This document shows positions 59,530 through 64,000 of a stretch of DNA of 64,000 nt, piece by piece; positions within the stretch are counted from its first letter, which is position 1; every line of letters starts with the position of its first letter. Position numbers and translations under genes: made by a program. The notes beneath the pieces were generated by a model that was not told the DNA's origin, searched no databases, and saw only the letters and a list, made by a program, of their open reading frames with translations. Location of the stretch: assembly GCA_965153455.1 (NCBI GenBank), contig OZ234493.1, positions 17,164,213-17,228,212 of the forward strand, written 5' to 3'. This DNA comes from Sphagnum compactum (taxonomy: Eukaryota; Bryophyta; Sphagnopsida; Sphagnales).

Positions 59530-61280
59530 CAGCGCTGCAACTGATAATAGAAGGTCAATTTATCAATGACTCGGGCTTTGTCAAACCGACCTCCACCTTG
59601 TAGACAAACGAAATCGAATTTTTGGTGTGAGTGATTTTCCCCGACACAACATCGATCTACGCAAAATCACAATGTTCAAATTCATGCATACAACAAATAT
59701 GTTCGGTAGATGCCCTTACTTGGTCACACTGCTAGAATAGGTTCGCACATATATGGAGTTGAATCTGCGATGTGGTCTAACCATCGTGCTCCCTCCGCCT
59801 CGTAGCCCCTGCGAAACATCCCAGTGCTGGAGTTGAAAGACGACAACAACACAGATTCCATCCATGCGACAAATTCCCGGTGCACACAATTCAAATGTTT
59901 GGAGCTATGTAAACCAATATATCATGAAACTAATGTTTGCACAGTATGTTAATTTGGTGTTGCGTAGACAAACATTCGTTTCGCCAACACTAATAACGCC
60001 TTCGAACCATCAAAAACACCGCAAAGATACCAAGGGCAGTCATACAAATTTTGTTGCGATCTCATAAATGTATCTATGAGAACAAGTTGAAATTTGCAAC
60101 ATGTTGCATGATTCACAAAAGAATTTTCTATTCCTAATGATCTTTCACTGCAATTCAAAGCCACGATGACAACGACAACAAATGAAATTTTGGGAGGGAA
60201 AGAAATGCAGATGTTGGTATAGGTTGAGGTTTTGATACCTGCACTCGCTCATTGTGCTCAAACAAGCTGGCATGCGTGTGGAGTTGAACTTAGGAAGTTT
60301 AGGCTACAATGCCCCCTGCCAACATAACATACGCAAAAAATGACAATTCAAAACTTCACTATTTGAATGATAGGCCAACCTTGCGTAAGAGATTTCAAGA
60401 TGCATCTCTGAATTTTACATGGAGCTATATGTTAGGTTGCTCACCTCAAGAACAAGAGTTTGGTGATGTACACCGCTATACTGCACAAACACAATAACTG
60501 TTGGTTTTTTAAATCACAAGATTTTGCCCAGACAAATGCCTCTTGCACACACAAGAAAACTGGAAAAAAAAATCTCCAACCCCCTATGTGTATCTTGTGT
60601 CCTACTCAAATTTCACTATGTTTGAGGGAATTGATAAATGACGTGGTGAAATGTACTTTGGCCTTCGTGGCACACTGCGCAACCTTTTATGGCCATCCAT
60701 GCATATACGCTATTTATCTTGATAAATGGAATCTAATTTTTGTAGAAGGGTAAATTACTTTGTGTTGGATTTGACACGATTATGTATTCATTGCAATATG
60801 GGTGCCAACTCTTCGAATACAGGTGGGAAAATGTTGAACGGTGTTTCAGGTGTTTAATGCGGCCTGTACAAAAATCTTGCGTACCATATATGTAGCATAT
60901 TTTATAATTTTTACATGTCGCATACATGACCCATATAACATTTCCCCGTGGTGCTATCGCATGTGATTTTTCTACATCATGGCATATCACACATTATAAT
61001 GAAAACGAGCCTATTTTTTATGGCAAGCAGTCTCCAAATTTCGGCTTGAATTCGGGTTTTGAAGGCGAGCTCATTGGGTGCCTCGTTAAGTGGCCCCCTT
61101 CTCCTTATTTTTCACTATAAATAGTATAAATAGTTATGCTGGCATTATATTTGGCTTTTGACTATCTGTCAAAATGTCACCATTGAAGCAACTTTGTAGA
61201 ATCTTCTTTAGGGTTTGAACCCTTGAACTGAAGGGCTTATAAGGGCCACTGGGCAAGGTTGGAGAAGCAGATGGAAATTT
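59530..61280. other. Upstream flank of the giant gene, no supported gene
   Basis: Composition is intermediate at first (CpG still frequent to about 60.3 kb) and then AT-rich. Two related stretches near 59745-59815 and 60240-60312 share GTGTGGAGTTGAA-like and TGCTCAAAC-like words. They could be promoter repeats or tRNA-derived relics. No ORF above 100 codons is seen. Promoter elements could not be assigned. Confidence 0.4.
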
Positions 61281-61281
61281 A

Positions 61282-61293
61282 GGCAGGGGGGGA
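61282..61293 (+). other. Possible polypurine tract before an LTR-like start
   Basis: The purine-rich run GGCAGGGGGGGA is followed directly by TGTGACAGCCCCCTGAAC at 61294, the layout expected where a Ty3-type retroelement interior meets its 3' LTR. No CA-end, target duplication or polymerase frame was found. Confidence 0.3.
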
Positions 61294-61425
61294 TGTGACA
61301 GCCCCCTGAACATTGTTTATAACGGCCCTCTAAATTGTTGTAATAAGAGGATCCATCAAATATGCAATCACATAACATTTACGGACATGTTTGATTCATG
61401 GCCAAATTATGTTTTGTATAGTCGG

Positions 61426-62096
61426 TGGGAAATAGATCCAATTCTCGTTCTCATCATTGAATAAACATCAATTCATGCTTCGTCCCAACAAATCTTCATT
61501 GTAATTCATGTTTATGAATTGAAAGGATATGTAATATAGTAAACTTTGTGCAAGTGTGAAACACTAGCACAATTTACCAAAAATGTCCCACAACATTAGT
61601 TGATTACAATTAACAAGAACTCACCACGATAACACACTCCAAAGCATGCATGCCATACCCCATTGCCATAAGGTTCCTTTCAGCAAAACGAGGCTAGCTG
61701 CTATCTGGTCAGGATAATAAATAATTTTTTATTAACCTAAAATAAAATTTTAAAACTAGTATATTTGGAGGGAAATAGATCTGATCCTTATTATCATTGT
61801 TCAATAAACATTTAATTCGTCCTCCATCCCAACAAAGTTCTGTTATAATGAATGCTTATAGATTAAAAAGGATGTGTGATATATCAAACTTTGTGCAAGC
61901 GTTTAGGCTCTAATATTATTTACCAAAAATGTCTTAGGGCATTTACAAATTAAAATTAGCCGTGATTGGCCACGATGACGTACTTTAGATATGCCCTGCG
62001 GCGTTGCCATAATGTTCCTTTTCCCAAAACAACCCTAATTATTATTTGGTTATATATGCCCAGCGGCGTTGCCATAATGTTCCTTTTTCCCAAAAC
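61426..62096. repeat. Diverged tandem duplications
   Basis: Two direct copies spaced by about 342 bp begin GGGAAATAGATC at about 61427 and 61769 and share AATAAACAT, CATCCCAACAAA and AAACTTTGTGCAAG. A second, shorter duplication (GCGGCGTTGCCATAATGTTC, then CCCAAAACAA) lies at about 61992 and 62057. No coding potential. Confidence 0.7.
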
Positions 62097-62559
62097 AATG
62101 ACGGCTACCCATTTTGTTGGACCCTCCTATGGAAAAAGATAAAGCAATTTCTTCAAGGAAATGAATATGACATCAATCGAAATAAATATCAATTTCCCCC
62201 CGCTCTGTTACCGATAATTTAATATTAGTTTTCATTCTGGGTTTAGGGTTGTTTGTATTCCAAACCAATACGTCTCACATCAAATCTTCGTTCATGGCAC
62301 CAATTTGCATTTTACTGGTTCAATTTCATCCACCACACAATTCGGCCAAGGTTTATCCGAACGACACATGTTCGCCATCCAGGACAAACAAAACACGACG
62401 GGCACAGCATGCGTCGCATGGTGGCCCTACCATTTATGACGATAAGAAACAAAACACTAACTTAAATGGGATATTGTTTTATTTTTCTTACAAATGACAG
62501 TAAAAGTAGACTAGATCGCATATACAAGATTTCTTCTCATGTGAAATTAGGTCACATTG

Positions 62560-64000
62560 CAGGATCCTATATCCTCTATATTAAAGCAAAGGTGGTGTCT
62601 GTCTGTCTGTTTGTCTATGTGTAGCTTGAGGTTCCCTAACCCTGTCCCCACCTCCTTAAGTCCTTCTTCTTCTTCAAACCCTAGATTTAGGGTTTGAAGT
62701 CCAGATACACGGTTGCACCTTGAAGTTCCCAAACGAGGTCTCAATCCAGGTTCTTCGGAGCCAAATATTGGGGTTTCAAGCCTGGCTCTAGGTCCAGGTC
62801 TCGATCCACGTGCAGCTTGAGGTTCGCAGACCAAGTCCTTCGAATCCAACGATTGGGGTTTGAAGTCCAGATCCAATTTTGGGTAAGAGTCGAAACTATG
62901 GATTTGTCTATTTGTGCACCCCAAAAAATCGTATTAATTATATTATTATTATTTTAAATTTTGTAAACCTCTCCTTGAGAGAAAATGTAATAATAAGTGT
63001 ATTTATTCTAAAGGTACCCATTCTTCAACCATATGGTAATAATAGCAGCGGTGGGTTTTTCTATTTTTGCGAATTGTTTTTGTTTATAGCCAAAATGGCC
63101 ATCATCTGTAGGAAGATGTGGAAAAAGTGGGTAATTATCTGGAAGGAATATTTAGCCACACCTGGCTACAAATCCAAACATGGAAGCACAAAGCGTTGGG
63201 GGTGGCTGGAGTGGCGTAGCCACGGGTTACCCACTAGTATACGAGCAAACGTGGTGGTGTCTGTTTGTCTGTGTGTTCGTCACAGACATTCGCGAATTGC
63301 GGCCATGGCAGTGGGATGAAAGAGCTCTACGTACGTCCGTCTTCCTTTCTTTCTTTCTTAGTTTCTGACTGTCTGTTCGTCCGTCTGTTAGTCTTTCCGT
63401 CCATCTGTCCTTCTTTCCATCATTAACCTCCCTATCATCCCTTGCCCCATTTTCCGTTTCGCTTATTTATATATTTTTAGTTTTTTTTTCGGGCGGCCAC
63501 GTGATTGGCCTACTCAGTATGTGTAGTAATGTACATACCTCTGCCTACACGCAGCTCCTTGATTTTTTTTATTGCCAGATTTTTTTGCCAATTCGCACCT
63601 GAAATATATGATTTCTAATTTCAACCTGTTTGAAGGATTTTCCGTGGGAAATAAATGGTCCCAAATTGGCTAGACTTTGTGGGAAAAAAAAAGGTTTATG
63701 AAACACCAGACTTTTATGGTAAGTTCTATTCGGTAGCCAATACTACGGAAGGACCCCCTTTTCCTTCTTTTTTAAAAATAAAAACTTTCGTAGTTGGTGA
63801 TGTTAGCGAATTTGGCCCCTTTTTCAGTTCCTCTTTCTTCTTTTTGGGGATGATGGTCACTTTGGTGACATCACAAAATTGACCATTGAAGACACACACA
63901 AAAAAAAACAAGGAAAGAAAAAAGGAAAAAAAACCACTGCTACTAATGCTACTTAACTGGTGCGTACACTCGCAATGTTGTTACACACACACACATACAT
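62560..64000. other. Microsatellite-rich DNA, no supported gene
   Basis: CTGT-type tetramers at about 62593-62620 and 63258-63285, and CTTT/CTGT-type runs at 63340-63420. The two CTGT tracts are both preceded by GGTGGTGTCTGT, so they are related. A plus frame of 146 codons (62879-63319) runs across them and has no recognisable domain. Nothing else is seen to the end of the window. Confidence 0.5.

Overview
The window reads as nuclear DNA of a land plant, most likely a fern or another seed-free plant. This is inferred from degraded PPR fragments in the fern style, from CACTA DNA transposons with plant-type ends, from TTTAGGG-like motifs, and from long AT-rich gene-poor tracts with intron-split relics. 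I see no rRNA, no convincing tRNA, no CRISPR array and no bacterial operon. Most of the window is transposon and repeat.

Layout. 1-8 kb: AT-rich DNA, a small MITE pair (4.87 and 6.1 kb), and GTAATGCCCTG hairpins. 8-17.5 kb: a decayed multi-exon coiled-coil gene on the plus strand. 18-26.8 kb: three broken PPR fragments separated by unrecognised DNA. 28.7 kb: a RING-like fragment. 29.5-31.8 kb: a complete non-autonomous CACTA element with a TTT target duplication. 33.4-41.0 kb: a large autonomous-type CACTA element. It has a 5' end at 33442, TTGCGA-rich subterminal repeats, a TNPA/Transposase_24-like gene (minus), a 698-bp tandem duplication across its promoter, a zinc-motif plus SET-domain gene (plus, intact), and a TNP2 transposase (plus, broken). 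Its 3' end is cut off by a repeat. 41-51 kb: an island of one G/T-rich repeat family marked by CCTATACATATGA, enclosing fragments of probable host exons. 51.3-52.9 kb: an alpha/beta-hydrolase (SERAC1-like) gene relic (minus).

The most unusual locus is 54727-59499 (minus). It is a single 1,590-codon frame without frameshift that encodes, in order, C2H2 fingers and an OrsD-like zinc region, a tyrosine-recombinase-like domain, a RecQ-type helicase, and C-terminal Cys/His clusters. I know this order from large, often subtelomeric, helicase proteins of fungi, not as a described plant gene. It is CpG-rich in an AT-rich setting and is broken only by four in-frame stops, all TAG. The recombinase keeps Arg, Lys, His and Tyr, but the box II arginine position reads Cys.

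How the parts relate. In the CACTA element the two outward-facing transposase genes share a central promoter region, and the SET gene sits between that promoter and TNP2. The recombinase-helicase frame may be a tyrosine-recombinase mobile element, or a transferred copy of one. Its termini were not identified. 59.5-64 kb is mostly unannotated DNA with tandem duplications and a possible LTR start at 61294.
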